DNA of 64,000 nucleotides from an uncultured Salinicoccus sp. GTDB lineage: Bacteria; Bacillota; Bacilli; Staphylococcales; Salinicoccaceae. Location of the stretch: assembly GCA_947494965.1 (NCBI GenBank), contig CANLWV010000003.1:1-64000 (forward strand), given 5' to 3'. A program made the translations under genes and the position numbers. Positions 46,557-55,705 of the stretch are shown piece by piece (the first letter of the stretch is position 1; each line of letters starts with the position of its first letter). Under the pieces are notes generated by a model. The model had not been told where the DNA came from, ran no database searches, and saw only the letters and a program-made list of their open reading frames with translations.

Positions 46557-47066
46557 TCACTTGGACAATGCTATCTTGATGTGGGCAAGATGATGTTCTT
46601 CATGCCACGCAAGCTTTGCCATCTTTGTTGCTACGGTCATTTTTCCATTGGTATCATGTACAAAATACCGATCCAGTTGAGTTTCGGTGAGATTATGTCC
46701 AATCGAAGCAATGCGCGCGTTCATACCTTCCAGCATTTTGATTGAACTTTCCACCGGAAGATCCATATCAGGCAAAGCTGCCCACTCCTCTTGAAGAAAT
46801 TCAGGTACTTTAGGCGCATCGTCCGTTAAGGCCAGTTTAAGACGCTGGTACATATTCAACTGGGAATCCGCTATATGGTGGACCAATTGGCGCACGTTCC
46901 ATGCACCTTCTCTATACGTCTTTCCAAGCTGCTCCTCGGTCAGTCCATCCACTTGTTCCCTCAGACGTTTGGTGTACGTTTCAATTTGTGCAACCCACTC
47001 TTCAACATCTGCTTTGCCTACCTTATCAGGCACACTCAATTCACCGATTGGAAATTTGACATCCAT
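46557..47066 (-). CDS. DinB/YfiT-family metal-dependent protein
   Basis: 169 residues, a four-helix bundle. The three metal-binding His residues are visible: YREGAWNVRQLVHHIADSQLN (about 51-71) and AWHEEHHLAHI near the C terminus. It opens with the YfiT-type segment KFPIGELSVPD. YfiT/BstA proteins of Firmicutes are bacillithiol S-transferases or putative hydrolases, so thiol transfer to toxic electrophiles is likely. The start has GAAGGATG upstream. Confidence 0.85.
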   Translation of the reverse strand: MDVKFPIGELSVPDKVGKADVEEWVAQIETYTKRLREQVDGLTEEQLGKTYREGAWNVRQLVHHIADSQLNMYQRLKLALTDDAPKVPEFLQEEWAALPDMDLPVESSIKMLEGMNARIASIGHNLTETQLDRYFVHDTNGKMTVATKMAKLAWHEEHHLAHIKIALSK

Positions 47067-47136
47067 TTATATTCATCCTTCCTTGTCTTATCAATTTCAA
47101 CCTTACGCATAAGTCTGTAGAGTTTAAAATAGTTCG

Positions 47137-47589
47137 CTACCATAGGGATAGCTGTTCAATCTTCTGATGAAACAACTCTGAGAATGCCTTGCGGTCTTCT
47201 TTAGACAAAGGTTTGGGACCTTTTGTCCGGCCACCGCCTTTTCGTATCATAGCACCCATATAACGGGTCTCAAGAAGATGATCGATATTCTCATCGGTAT
47301 ACGTAAACCCCTTATGGTGAAGGACTGTACAACCTTTTGGCAACAGTAATGAAGCTAAGCCGTAATCTTGTGTAATGATTATATCTTCACTGTCGGCCAA
47401 CTTTACAATGCGGAAATCCGCAGCATCCGGTCCCGCTTCGACATAGATACTCTCAACGTGAGACGGAAGGTCTTTTGGGGAATAGTGGGATAAGCTGGAT
47501 ACCAGTACGACCGGTAAAGATTTGCGGGCGGTCACATCAATCACGATGTCTTTTACGGGACATGCATCCGCATCAACGAATACTTTCAT
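47137..47589 (-). CDS. UPF0178 protein (YaiI/YqxD family)
   Basis: 150 residues of the NYN/PIN-like family: N terminus [65 protein letters not shown] and a basic [18 protein letters not shown] tail region. The clustered Asp residues look like a nuclease site, but no activity has been assigned. AAGGAGAG precedes the ATG. Confidence 0.92.
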   Translation of the reverse strand: MKVFVDADACPVKDIVIDVTARKSLPVVLVSSLSHYSPKDLPSHVESIYVEAGPDAADFRIVKLADSEDIIITQDYGLASLLLPKGCTVLHHKGFTYTDENIDHLLETRYMGAMIRKGGGRTKGPKPLSKEDRKAFSELFHQKIEQLSLW

Positions 47590-47798
47590 GGCATCACTCT
47601 CCTTGGCTTCATTATATCAGAGCTCGTATACCCAACATGTCTATCTTGCGTCCATCATCCATACTTTTTCTGATGGTCCTTCTTAAGTGCAAGATATTCT
47701 TCGTCTTCCCTGACCTTTATCCACTTTTTCTCGAAGATTGCAGCCGCCTCCGCCTTTTCAGAATCTATTTCTCTATCCTTTATGTTGCCATCTCCATC

Positions 47799-47806
47799 AT
47801 ATTTAC
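47799..47806. repeat. Left copy of the 8-bp target-site duplication
   Basis: ATATTTAC, identical to 49486-49493 on the other side of the insertion sequence. Confidence 0.93.
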
Positions 47807-47828
47807 GGCTCTTACGCTAATTTGGGGA
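47807..47828. repeat. Left terminal inverted repeat of the ISL3 element
   Basis: GGCTCTTACGCTAATTTGGG plus GA; matches the right end except one base. Confidence 0.9.
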
Positions 47829-47872
47829 ATGCTTATATATAGATTGTGATGAACATAGCCAAAATTTTAAAT

Positions 47873-49436
47873 TTATAGTGGACGATAAAGCATACGCTGT
47901 CTCAACAGCCTGAAACCGGCCCGGCCATACATAATCCGTTTGATGGTCTTCAGCCGATTGACGTTCCCCTCGACGAAACCATTGCTTTCATTATACATCA
48001 GGGCATGCACCGTGGGCTTGAAATCAGTGAGCAGCCGCCGGATGAAGTGTTTCGTCAGAGGGTCACGGCGTTGTTGTTCAAATAGGATGAGTTCAGTAAA
48101 TCCGACATGATCCTTCTCGGCAATGCATTCGCGAAAACCAGCCACAAACGCATAGACGGGCTGGAGTTTTGGGTACTGTTGGAGGATACGGTTGATGATG
48201 TCGCGCTCGGCGTCCACTTCAAGGTGGTTCTGCCACAGTATGCGCCGAATGTCACGACGGCTGTGATACTCAATGTCCAATGGGGCCGCCACCCGTTTCC
48301 GTTTTCGAAGATCGGCGACAAAATTTTTCACTGAACCGTAGGACCCTTTATATCCAATCTTCAGTAGTTTTTCATAGATTGCCCGAACGGAATCGCCGTC
48401 CGCCTCCCAGTGAATGACCGATTTGTGAAAGGCATCCAGCAGTTTGGGCCGTTTCTGACGGGTCGTGTCCGGCACCCCTGTCATCCCAAGGTATCGCTCG
48501 ACCGTCTTCCAGTGTAGATTGAACTGCCGGGAAAGCCGGGAGATTGAATACCCTTGTGCATGGTACTTCTGGAGTGTCCGGGCCTGTGCCCATTTCCTTT
48601 GGGCATTTTCCAAGCGGTGATGCTCAGCTTTGGTCTGAGGCGGAGGAACTGGCGGCGGTGATCGCATGCCGAGGTCAATGCGTACCGGCAACACTTTCCT
48701 TATAATCCGATCATGTAGGGTCCAGAGGTTCTGAATCAGATGGAACCGGTCATGGATCTGAATGACGGCCGGGGCATGGGTCGTGATGATGTCCTGAAAA
48801 CGCACATATCTATCTCGGGTGATGTGGGTCAGCTCCGGATGCCCCTGAATCCATTGGGCCAATGTGGCCGTTTCCCGGTCGGGCAGGAGATCAATCGGAT
48901 GATGTGTGACGGCATCGCAGATCAGAATGCCATACCGATACCCTTTTCGCCAGGCGAAATCATCGATGCCAACAAAAGGGGCTTTGCGGAACAGGCATCT
49001 CTGTTTTATGAATCAGGCGCAGCAGTGTGTCATGGCTGACCGGCATCCCAAGCTGCCGGGTGACAGTTTCTCCTTGGACACAGCTGCTGGAGAAAGCAAT
49101 GGTCCGCAGTGCTTCATCCAGACGAATCGTCCGCTGGCCATAAGGGACCAGCCAGTCAAAGCGTTCCGTAAATACCTTTGTGGCGCATAATGCATTCGAA
49201 CAGAACCATTTCCGGGCTTTCAGATACAGTTGAACGCGTCGCCCCTGGATGGGCAGGTCATCTATGACCCGCATGTAGGCACTGTGTCGCTGAGAGGTGG
49301 TGGAATGGCAGTGGGGACAACGGCCTGTGTGCGTATCCAATGTAATGACATATGATACAATATCCTCTGTTTTCACATAGGAGAGTACAGTCAAGCGAGG
49401 GTCTAAATCAGTGAAATGATCATACATGGTCACCAT
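47873..49436 (-). pseudogene. ISL3-family transposase, frameshifted
   Basis: The N-terminal frame (49436 to 48960, 158 residues) has the zinc-binding domain CPHC...C-x4-C (RCPHCHSTTSQRHSAY, KWFCSNALCATKVF) and helix-turn-helix. It stops just after QSPFCWHR. The C-terminal catalytic frame carries GIDDFAWRKGYRYG, HDRFHLIQNLW and YNESNGFVEGNVNRLKTIKR, which supply the DDE residues. The two join if one base is removed from the CCCCTTTT run at 48974-48981 (minus strand), giving QSPFVGIDDFAWRKG and a protein of about 520 residues. IS frameshifting is normally -1; the shift needed here is +1, so this is a mutation or a sequencing error. Confidence 0.88.
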
Positions 49437-49463
49437 TCCTTTTTACTGATACATACCCGTTTC

Positions 49464-49485
49464 TCCCCAACTTAGCGTAAGAGCC
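49464..49485. repeat. Right terminal inverted repeat of the ISL3 element
   Basis: On the minus strand GGCTCTTACGCTAAGTTGGG plus GA; the IS end lies immediately upstream of the transposase start. Confidence 0.9.
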
Positions 49486-49493
49486 ATATTTAC
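49486..49493. repeat. Right copy of the 8-bp target-site duplication
   Basis: ATATTTAC, matching 47799-47806. Confidence 0.93.
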
Positions 49494-49868
49494 GTCCACC
49501 TTTATAATTTGCATAGCGACGCGCACGAGTATACCCCATCTGCAGAAATTTCCGCGACATATCCATTCCGACGAAATCCCCAGCCTTTTTGTAATCCAGA
49601 TACATCGCGTAGATCTTCTCAGAAGAATCTTTTGCGATATCAGGGGTTTTAAAGCGCCAATGAGGCAATATCTCGCTCTTATAAGGTTCAACCATCAGCA
49701 CGCCTTGTTCTCCCCTGCCGACCCGATATAATTCAGGCTGTTCCCTGAAGTCAATCGAGTCAAAATCCATATCGTAATCAAACGCCATACGGCTCCCTCC
49801 TTCCTATTCTCCACTATCACCTTTCCCATAATGATCGTGTTTCAGACATCTCCCGACTATAAATCAAA

Positions 49869-49922
49869 AGACATCCTGGCAACTGAAGGTGATGTTTCAC
49901 TCTCCGGTTGCCTCGGATGTCT
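49869..49922 (-). terminator. Long structured hairpin after the alcohol dehydrogenase gene
   Basis: Minus strand: AGACATCC, then GGCAAC...GTTGCC nested inside, then GGATGTCT followed by TTTGATTTA. The outer 8-bp and inner 6-bp stems stack, with a further weak GTG/CAC pairing in the centre. It probably terminates transcription from the dehydrogenase gene; a structured RNA is a less likely alternative. Confidence 0.65.
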
Positions 49923-49999
49923 CTGGTATACCTGACATAATATAAAATTGTTCAAAGCCAAGCTGTTAGATCAAATCATCATTCTTTACGTTCATCGAA

Positions 50000-51133
50000 T
50001 TACGGTTTGAATATGATCTTGATGCTATCGTCGTCTTTCCTGTCGAAGATATCGTACGCTTTTCCTGCATCATCAAGATCCATCTTATGGGTGATGATGT
50101 CGGTCGGATCAAATTCGTTGTTTTCAATCTTCTCATAAAGTTCAGGCATAAGATGGATGACAGGAGCCTGACCCATTGTGAGTGATACGTTCCGTGTAAA
50201 GAAATCACCAAGCGGGAAACCATTAGCTTCTGATGCATAGACACCAGTAAGCTGCACTGTGCCGAACTTTCTTACAGACTGCGAAGCAGTTACTATAGGG
50301 CTAATGGTACCAAACTGGTTGTCCATCTCTGACCCGAATTCTGTATTCGGCGGTACTGTGCCGTCCATGCCGACGCAGTCGATGACAACATCCGCGCCAC
50401 CTTTTGTCTCTTCATGGAGAAGTTTGCCGATTTGTTCATTATCCTTGAAATTGAATGTTTCAACATTGTTTGTTTTCTTCGCATGCTTGAGCCTGTAGTC
50501 CACCTGGTCTACAGCTATGACACGTTCAGCGCCTTTCATCCATGCGAACTTCTGCGCCATAAGTCCAATTGGACCTGACCCCAATACGATGACAGTGTCG
50601 CCTTTCTTCATGCCGCTGTGCTCCACACTCCAGTAAGCTGTCGGCAGTACGTCAGATAGCAGCATCACTTGCTCATCTTTCAATTCACTGGATTCGGGGA
50701 CCTTGAATGACGTGAAGTCGGCATATGGTACGCGTAAGTACTCTGCCTGGCCGCCCGGGAAATTTCCATTAGGCTCGGCAAAACCAAATAGTCCTCCCAC
50801 TTCTCCATGAGGATTCGATTCATCACATTGACTTTCCATCTGGTTCTTGCAGAAGAAGCACTCTCCACAACCGATATTGAACGGAATCACCACACGGTCG
50901 CCTTTTTTCAAGTTCTTGACTTCAGAACCCACTTCTTCCACGATACCCATCGGTTCATGTCCAATGACATAATCTTCTTCTGGGACTATCCCCCCATGGT
51001 ATAGATGAAGATCTGATCCGCATATTCCACTTGCAGTGATACGGACGATCATATCTTTGTTGTCTTGTATATCCGGTGTCGCAACGTCTTTTGTAACCAT
51101 TGATTTCTTACCTTGGAATGTTACCGCCTTCAT
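50000..51133 (-). CDS. Zinc-dependent alcohol dehydrogenase (formaldehyde dehydrogenase-like)
   Basis: 377 residues of the medium-chain dehydrogenase family. Catalytic-zinc ligands lie in SGICGSDLHLYHGG (Cys38) and GHEPMG (His60), and the structural-zinc lobe is CGECFFCKNQMESQC (about 90-104). Cofactor motif VLGSGPIGLMAQKFA then VIAVDQVDYRL, with Asp for NAD. The insertion around NPHGEVGGLFGFAEPNGNFPGGQAEYLRVPYAD is typical of glutathione-independent formaldehyde dehydrogenase or related long ADHs. Substrate uncertain. AAGGAAGGG precedes the ATG. Confidence 0.9.
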   Translation of the reverse strand: MKAVTFQGKKSMVTKDVATPDIQDNKDMIVRITASGICGSDLHLYHGGIVPEEDYVIGHEPMGIVEEVGSEVKNLKKGDRVVIPFNIGCGECFFCKNQMESQCDESNPHGEVGGLFGFAEPNGNFPGGQAEYLRVPYADFTSFKVPESSELKDEQVMLLSDVLPTAYWSVEHSGMKKGDTVIVLGSGPIGLMAQKFAWMKGAERVIAVDQVDYRLKHAKKTNNVETFNFKDNEQIGKLLHEETKGGADVVIDCVGMDGTVPPNTEFGSEMDNQFGTISPIVTASQSVRKFGTVQLTGVYASEANGFPLGDFFTRNVSLTMGQAPVIHLMPELYEKIENNEFDPTDIITHKMDLDDAGKAYDIFDRKDDDSIKIIFKP

Positions 51134-51269
51134 GTTATCCCTTCCTTATCTTTGTTTATATAATTTATGCTGTTGTCATATAAGGCAATAGCCTTCCCTA
51201 TTCAGCCTCAAACATATAAACAAGGAAATTACGGATTATTTTTATTCCCCTTCATGAGACCGACATATT

Positions 51270-51304
51270 AAAAAATCCCTCCAACCTTAAATGGTTGAAG
51301 GGAT
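51270..51304 (-). terminator. Terminator of the rplM-rpsI operon
   Basis: Minus-strand ATCCCTTCAACC / GGTTGGAGGGAT with a 6-nt loop and six T residues, just past the rpsI stop. Confidence 0.92.
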
Positions 51305-51316
51305 CGCAAAACAATA

Positions 51317-51709
51317 TTAACGTTTTGAGAACTGTGGTGAGCGACGGGCTTTCTTGAAGCCGTATTTGTAACGCTCTTTCATACGTGGGTCACGTGTAAG
51401 GAGGCCTGCTCTCTTAAGTGGACCACGGTTTTCCGGATCTGCTTCCAGAAGTGCTCTGGCGATACCGTGACGAATTGCCTGTGCTTGTCCTGTGAAGCCG
51501 CCACCTTTAACGTTTACCAATACATCGTAGTTACCTTGTGTTTCAGTAACCGCGAATGGCTGGTTCAAGTCCAGTATAAGACTTTCGAATGGAAGATAAT
51601 CCCTCATGTCACGACCGTTAACTGTAACATTGCCTTCACCTGGTACGAGACGTACACGCGCTACTGCATTTTTACGACGACCTGTTCCTGTATATTCTAC
51701 TTTAGCCAA
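51317..51709 (-). CDS. rpsI: Ribosomal protein S9
   Basis: 130 residues. Opens [21 protein letters not shown] and ends with the invariant [12 protein letters not shown] tail that reaches the P-site tRNA. Sits 18 bases after rplM, the universal pairing, and is the last gene before a strong terminator. Confidence 0.98.
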   Translation of the reverse strand: MAKVEYTGTGRRKNAVARVRLVPGEGNVTVNGRDMRDYLPFESLILDLNQPFAVTETQGNYDVLVNVKGGGFTGQAQAIRHGIARALLEADPENRGPLKRAGLLTRDPRMKERYKYGFKKARRSPQFSKR

Positions 51710-51727
51710 TGAATTAACCTCCTATCC

Positions 51728-52165
51728 TTAACCGCGAAGTTCGTAGTTTTCTGGTTTTTGTGCTTCATGCTTGTGCTCGCTTCCAGCGTATACATGAAGT
51801 TTCTTGCCTTGTGCACGTCCAAGTCTGTTCTTAGGCAACATGCCTTTGATGGAATTTTCCAAGAGGCGTACCGGGTTCTTTTCCCTAAGCTCTCCTGCAG
51901 AGATGGATCTGATTCCACCTGGGTGACCTGTGTGTCTGTAGTACATTTTATCTTGGGCTTTATTACCCGTCATTTCGATTTTTTCTGCATTGATGATGAT
52001 GACGTTGTCACCTGTATCAACGTGTGGTGTGTATGTGGCTTTGTTCTTGCCGCGTAGTATCGCTGCCACTTCAGAAGAGAGACGGCCGAGCGTCTGTCCT
52101 TCTGCATCGACAACATACCATTTACGTTCAATGTTAGCTTCATTAGCCATGAATGTTTGACGCAT
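51728..52165 (-). CDS. rplM: Ribosomal protein L13
   Basis: 145 residues, including [30 protein letters not shown] and the [13 protein letters not shown] segment [19 protein letters not shown]. First gene of rplM-rpsI, with TTAGGAGG ahead of the ATG, its own promoter and a leader hairpin that may serve autoregulation. Confidence 0.98.
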   Translation of the reverse strand: MRQTFMANEANIERKWYVVDAEGQTLGRLSSEVAAILRGKNKATYTPHVDTGDNVIIINAEKIEMTGNKAQDKMYYRHTGHPGGIRSISAGELREKNPVRLLENSIKGMLPKNRLGRAQGKKLHVYAGSEHKHEAQKPENYELRG

Positions 52166-52249
52166 TTCCAGTCCTCCTAAATATATCAGTAGTGCGCGTT
52201 ATTTGCTCTTAAAATTTTTAAAAAGCTTCGTTTGCTTTATATCTGCATG

Positions 52250-52276
52250 CACAATAAGTTTCCGGGGCTTATCGTG
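52250..52276 (-). ncRNA. Possible L13 leader hairpin
   Basis: Minus-strand CACGATAAG / CTTATTGTG (9 bp, one G-U) with a CCCCGGAAA loop in the 5' leader of rplM. Firmicutes have a described L13 autoregulatory leader in this place; the match here is by position and hairpin shape only. Confidence 0.5.
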
Positions 52277-52302
52277 GGTGATATAAAATTATACCGTTGT
52301 CT

Positions 52303-52331
52303 ATGATAACCCTAATAGCTCATTTTGTCAA
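52303..52331 (-). promoter_or_regulatory. Promoter of rplM-rpsI
   Basis: Minus-strand -35 TTGACA (52326-52331), 17-nt spacer, -10 TATCAT (52303-52308). It lies directly after the truA stop codon, giving a leader of about 130 bases. Confidence 0.82.
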
Positions 52332-52335
52332 TGTG

Positions 52336-53115
52336 TCACCGGGGGATTTTTAAATTTTCCAATGCTTCATTGCGTGCTTTTTCATCCAAAAATACCCTTT
52401 CCAAATACAATCCTTCCGCTGGAGCGGTCTTCGGCACCAGCGTGCGGTCTTTTGCTGCAATTATGCCTGGAGTTTTCTCAGCTTCCCATCTGCCTTGGCC
52501 GACTTCAAGCACATAGGCGACGAGGATACGAACCATATTATAGAGGAAACCGGAGCCGATTATCAGAAAATCATAGCCATTATCAGTCTTTATCAATTCA
52601 AAGGCATAGATGTGCCTGACTTTGTTTTCTATGGGTGATTTGGCGCTTGAGAAGCTTGTAAAATCATGGGTACCGATAAAATACGACATCGCCTGCCTCA
52701 TCTTACTTTCCGAGAGTACATAAGGATAATATGTCTTCAAGCCTTTCTCAAAAGGATCGCGCACTGCTCCCTGATAGATGCGGTAACGATAGATTTTGCC
52801 GTGTGAGTGGTATCTTACATGATAATCGGAATCGATCGCTTGCACGCCATGGATCGCGATATCTTCAGGCATGGCACTGTTCAGTGCATGCTGCCACTTT
52901 GTTTCAGGGATTGTCAGGTCTGAGTCGAAGTGAAAGAACTGTTCTCGTGCATGTACGCCGCTGTCTGTACGGCCGGCTGCATGAATCCTGACAGGCTTTT
53001 TATGCATACGTCCAAGAACCTTCTCCACTTCCCCCTGTACCGTACGTCCTTCCAACTGGTATTGGAAACCATTGAATCGTGAGCCATTATAACTGATTTT
53101 TACCAAGTATCGCAT
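52336..53115 (-). CDS. truA: tRNA pseudouridine(38-40) synthase
   Basis: 259 residues. N-terminal VKISYNGSRFNGFQYQ and the catalytic Asp in AAGRTDSGVHAREQFFHF (about residue 52). It converts uridines 38-40 of the anticodon arm to pseudouridine. Starts 10 bases after ecfT in the conserved ecfA1-ecfA2-ecfT-truA-rplM-rpsI order of Firmicutes. Confidence 0.97.
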   Translation of the reverse strand: MRYLVKISYNGSRFNGFQYQLEGRTVQGEVEKVLGRMHKKPVRIHAAGRTDSGVHAREQFFHFDSDLTIPETKWQHALNSAMPEDIAIHGVQAIDSDYHVRYHSHGKIYRYRIYQGAVRDPFEKGLKTYYPYVLSESKMRQAMSYFIGTHDFTSFSSAKSPIENKVRHIYAFELIKTDNGYDFLIIGSGFLYNMVRILVAYVLEVGQGRWEAEKTPGIIAAKDRTLVPKTAPAEGLYLERVFLDEKARNEALENLKIPR

Positions 53116-53125
53116 TCTTTACTCC

Positions 53126-53923
53126 TTACTGTCTGACCAGCCATAGTACGATGCCGAACAGAATGATGCATATGAGTGCTACTGTGTCTTTGAACTGCCA
53201 ATCGAGGATACGGTAGTGGGTGCGTCCTTCTTCCCCCTGATATCCCCTTACTTCCATCGCTATCGCCATTTCTTCTGCACGTTTGAAGGCAGAGATGAAC
53301 AAAGGTATGAAGATCGGAAGCAGAGCTTCAAGCCTCGACTTCAGCCCGCCTGTCATAAATGTAGACCCTCGGGCGCTCTGAGCTTTGATTATCTTTTCAG
53401 TTTCATCCATCAGTGTCGGAATAAAACGGAGGCTGATTGACATCATCAATGCAATTTCATGTACAGGCACCCTAATCTTTTTTAAGGGTTTGCACAATCG
53501 CTCTATAGCATCTGTAAGCTCCAGAGGACGTGTGGTGAGAGTCAGTATCGTTGTGATCAGTACAAGAAGTGCCAGACGGATGGTGATATATACCCCTCTG
53601 ATGACGCCTTCTGACTCTATTGTGAAGAAGCCTCCGTCGATCAGGACTACTCCTCCTTTAGTCAGAAAAAGGTGCATCGAGAAGGTAAACAGAAGTATCA
53701 GGAATATAAGTTTTAATCCGTTGAAGAGAAAACGGAAGGAGAGCGCAGCGAGCTTGGTTGTGAACGCTACAAAAGTGACTAGCAGCGCATAACCTGTCCA
53801 ATGGTTGGCGAAGAATACAATAATCATGAACAATACTACCGCCAAAATTTTTGCTCGGGGGTCCATCTTGTGTATGACACTCGAGCCGGGGATGTACCTG
53901 CCCAATAACATTTTACTCAGCAT
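53126..53923 (-). CDS. ecfT: ECF transporter transmembrane subunit EcfT
   Basis: 265 residues from the ATG at 53923 preceded by GGAGGAG and overlapping ecfA2 by 11 bases. Six or so helices, and the two Ala-Arg-Gly-type coupling motifs that contact the ATPases: QSARGSTFMTGG and EVRGYQGEEGRT. It couples EcfA1A2 ATP hydrolysis to exchangeable S subunits that bring in vitamins and metals. No S subunit gene is nearby. Confidence 0.94.
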   Translation of the reverse strand: MLSKMLLGRYIPGSSVIHKMDPRAKILAVVLFMIIVFFANHWTGYALLVTFVAFTTKLAALSFRFLFNGLKLIFLILLFTFSMHLFLTKGGVVLIDGGFFTIESEGVIRGVYITIRLALLVLITTILTLTTRPLELTDAIERLCKPLKKIRVPVHEIALMMSISLRFIPTLMDETEKIIKAQSARGSTFMTGGLKSRLEALLPIFIPLFISAFKRAEEMAIAMEVRGYQGEEGRTHYRILDWQFKDTVALICIILFGIVLWLVRQ

Positions 53924-54776
53924 CCGCACTCCTCCGTTCTTCATAGAGTGCAATAAAATCTTCTATGTTGCGTGGCACGCTTTCGAAACTCCGGCCTTTC
54001 TTTTTCAGATCTTTCATGAGCCTGACAATATCAGGTGGTTCAAGTGCATTATTCTCAAGCATCCCAGAGTCCATCAGCAAATCTTCTGTGCGTCCCTCAC
54101 GCACAAGGTTCCCGCCGCTTAACAATTTAACTTGGTCGGTATATTCGAAGACGTCATTCATATCATGTGTGACGAGAATGATGGTAATCCCCATATCCTT
54201 ATGAATCTGTTGAAAAAGACGCATGGTCTCACTATGGCTCTTTGGGTCGAGCCCTGCTGTCGGCTCATCCAAGATAAGGACTTCAGGCTCCATTGCCAGT
54301 ATACCGGCTATCGCCACCTTCCTCATCTGACCACCGGAGAGTTCAAACGGCGACTCCTTAAAGAGGGAATTGTCTACATTCATCAATTCCAAATAATATT
54401 CCGCCTTTGATCTCGCCTCCTCTTCGTCCAGACCCATGTTCTTCGGACCGAACATTACATCCTTCAGGACAGTCTCCTCAAACAACTGATGCTCGGGAAA
54501 CTGGAAGACCATCCCTACGTGCTTTTTGACTTCATGCACATATTTGTATTTCGTCTTTTTCCTTAACACAAGGTCACCTGCATATACCGTGCCGCTACTT
54601 GGCAGCAACAGACCGTTTAACGTTTGGATAAGCGTCGATTTGCCGCTCCCTGTGTGTCCGACGATCCCATAATATACGCCTTCTTCAAATGTCGTCGTAA
54701 TCTTGTTCAACGCCAAGTGTTCAAACGGAGTGTTTTGGTGGTAGACAACTGTCAGATTCTCTATATGGAGCTTCAT
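53913..54776 (-). CDS. ecfA2: ECF transporter ATPase EcfA2
   Basis: 287 residues. Walker A GHTGSGKSTLIQTLNG, signature LSGGQMRKVAIAGIL, Walker B EVLILDEPTAGLDP, H-loop THDMNDV. The IAGILAMEP segment is typical of the A2 paralogue. Overlaps ecfA1 by 4 bases. Forms the ATPase pair with EcfA1. Confidence 0.95.
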   Translation of the reverse strand: MKLHIENLTVVYHQNTPFEHLALNKITTTFEEGVYYGIVGHTGSGKSTLIQTLNGLLLPSSGTVYAGDLVLRKKTKYKYVHEVKKHVGMVFQFPEHQLFEETVLKDVMFGPKNMGLDEEEARSKAEYYLELMNVDNSLFKESPFELSGGQMRKVAIAGILAMEPEVLILDEPTAGLDPKSHSETMRLFQQIHKDMGITIILVTHDMNDVFEYTDQVKLLSGGNLVREGRTEDLLMDSGMLENNALEPPDIVRLMKDLKKKGRSFESVPRNIEDFIALYEERRSADAE

Positions 54777-55561
54777 AGGCGCGCCACCAGCTCTTCATAT
54801 GACATGAATGAGCCATCCAACAGACCGTGGGATAACTTCATATTAAAAGGGAGCTCAAGGCGACTCGCCACTAATGTATCAATGTCTCGATATATTTCCT
54901 CTACGGTCCCCTCACTGACTACTTTGCCGTCACCCATAACTATGGCATGATCACTGTGTTCGATTTCTGCCAGATCATGAGTGATGAATATAAGGGTCGT
55001 CTGGCGCTCCTTATGAATAGTCCTCAAGATTTTCATCACTTCCCGGCGCCCTTCAGGGTCTATCATCGAGGTTGCTTCATCCAAGATGAGGACATCCGGC
55101 GCCATGGCAAGCGCGCTGGCTATGGCGACCCGCTGTTTTTGTCCCCCTGATAGACGACTGGGTTCATGGTTCCTGAAATCGAGCATATTGACTGCTTTCA
55201 AAGCTGCCTCAGTCCGGATGATCATTTCCTCACGCGGCACCCCATCATTCTCAAGACCAAAGGCCACATCGTCCTCGACGGTCGCCCCTACAAATTGGTT
55301 ATCTGGGTTTTGAAAGACTATGGCAAAACGCTTACGAAGTGCCGACGCATTCATATCGTCAAGCACTGTGCCGTCAACTGTAATGGTCCCCTCATACTCA
55401 TTGATAATACCCATGAGGATTTTAACGAGCGTGCTCTTCCCTGAACCGTTGTGCCCTATGACGGATATCCAATCTCCTTGACGAAAGGATAGGGAGACAT
55501 AATCCAATGCCTTATGTTCACTTGTCTTGTAGCCGTAAGCTACATTTTCCAGCCTGATCAT
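54773..55561 (-). CDS. ecfA1: ECF transporter ATPase EcfA1
   Basis: 262 residues. Walker A GHNGSGKSTLVKILMG, Q-loop FQNPDNQFVGATVEDDVAFGLEN (A1-specific), signature LSGGQKQRVAIASAL, Walker B DVLILDEATSMIDP. First gene of the ecf-truA unit, lying 24 bases after a terminator-like hairpin, so read-through or attenuation may set its level. Confidence 0.95.
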   Translation of the reverse strand: MIRLENVAYGYKTSEHKALDYVSLSFRQGDWISVIGHNGSGKSTLVKILMGIINEYEGTITVDGTVLDDMNASALRKRFAIVFQNPDNQFVGATVEDDVAFGLENDGVPREEMIIRTEAALKAVNMLDFRNHEPSRLSGGQKQRVAIASALAMAPDVLILDEATSMIDPEGRREVMKILRTIHKERQTTLIFITHDLAEIEHSDHAIVMGDGKVVSEGTVEEIYRDIDTLVASRLELPFNMKLSHGLLDGSFMSYEELVARL

Positions 55562-55585
55562 ATCTCCACCGCCATATTTATGTAA

Positions 55586-55648
55586 TAAAAAAGCGCGTAC
55601 CCTGCATAGGAGTCGCGCATATCTTGTGTATTGCCTGCAGGGTACGTT
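55586..55648 (-). terminator. Large terminator hairpin between rplQ and ecfA1
   Basis: Minus-strand ACGTACCCTGCA pairs with TGCAGGGTACGC around a 30-nt loop, followed by GCTTTTTTATT. It ends the spc/alpha operon. As only 24 bases remain before ecfA1, the ecf genes must be read through it or from a promoter ahead of it, for example TTACGA-17-TATTGT just upstream. Confidence 0.85.
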
Positions 55649-55705
55649 GAGCTAGACAATATGATGCAAATCACATTATCGTAACACTCATTCTGCTTTT
55701 ATAGT

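Larger units (their letters stand above)
47807..49485 (-). mobile_element. ISL3-family insertion sequence, 1679 bp
   Basis: Bounded by inverted repeats GGCTCTTACGCTAA-n-TTGGGGA (left 47807-47828, right 49464-49485; 21 of 22 match) and flanked by a perfect 8-bp direct repeat, ATATTTAC, the target-site size typical of ISL3. It carries one transposase gene, broken by a single-base frameshift. Inserted within a DUF4385-type gene. Confidence 0.95.
47655..49788 (-). pseudogene. DUF4385-type gene interrupted by an ISL3 element
   Basis: The 5' part (49788 to 49486) encodes MAFDYDMDFDSIDFREQPELYRVGRGEQGV...RKFLQMGYTRARRYANYKGGRKY; the frame then runs into the IS end. The 3' part resumes on the other side of the IS at 47806 and encodes DGDGNIKDREIDSEKAEAAAIFEKKW...EDEEYLALKKDHQKKYG with stop at 47655-47657. 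Removing the IS and one copy of the 8-bp duplication restores a frame of about 148 residues. The family is a conserved small cytosolic protein of unknown role, so its loss was tolerated. The intact remainder shows little decay, which points to a recent insertion. Confidence 0.88.

Noticed and set aside
48960..48984. Programmed -1 frameshift joining the two transposase frames
   Set aside because: The frames differ by +1, and deleting one base from the C4T4 run restores the motif; a mutation or base-call error explains it better.
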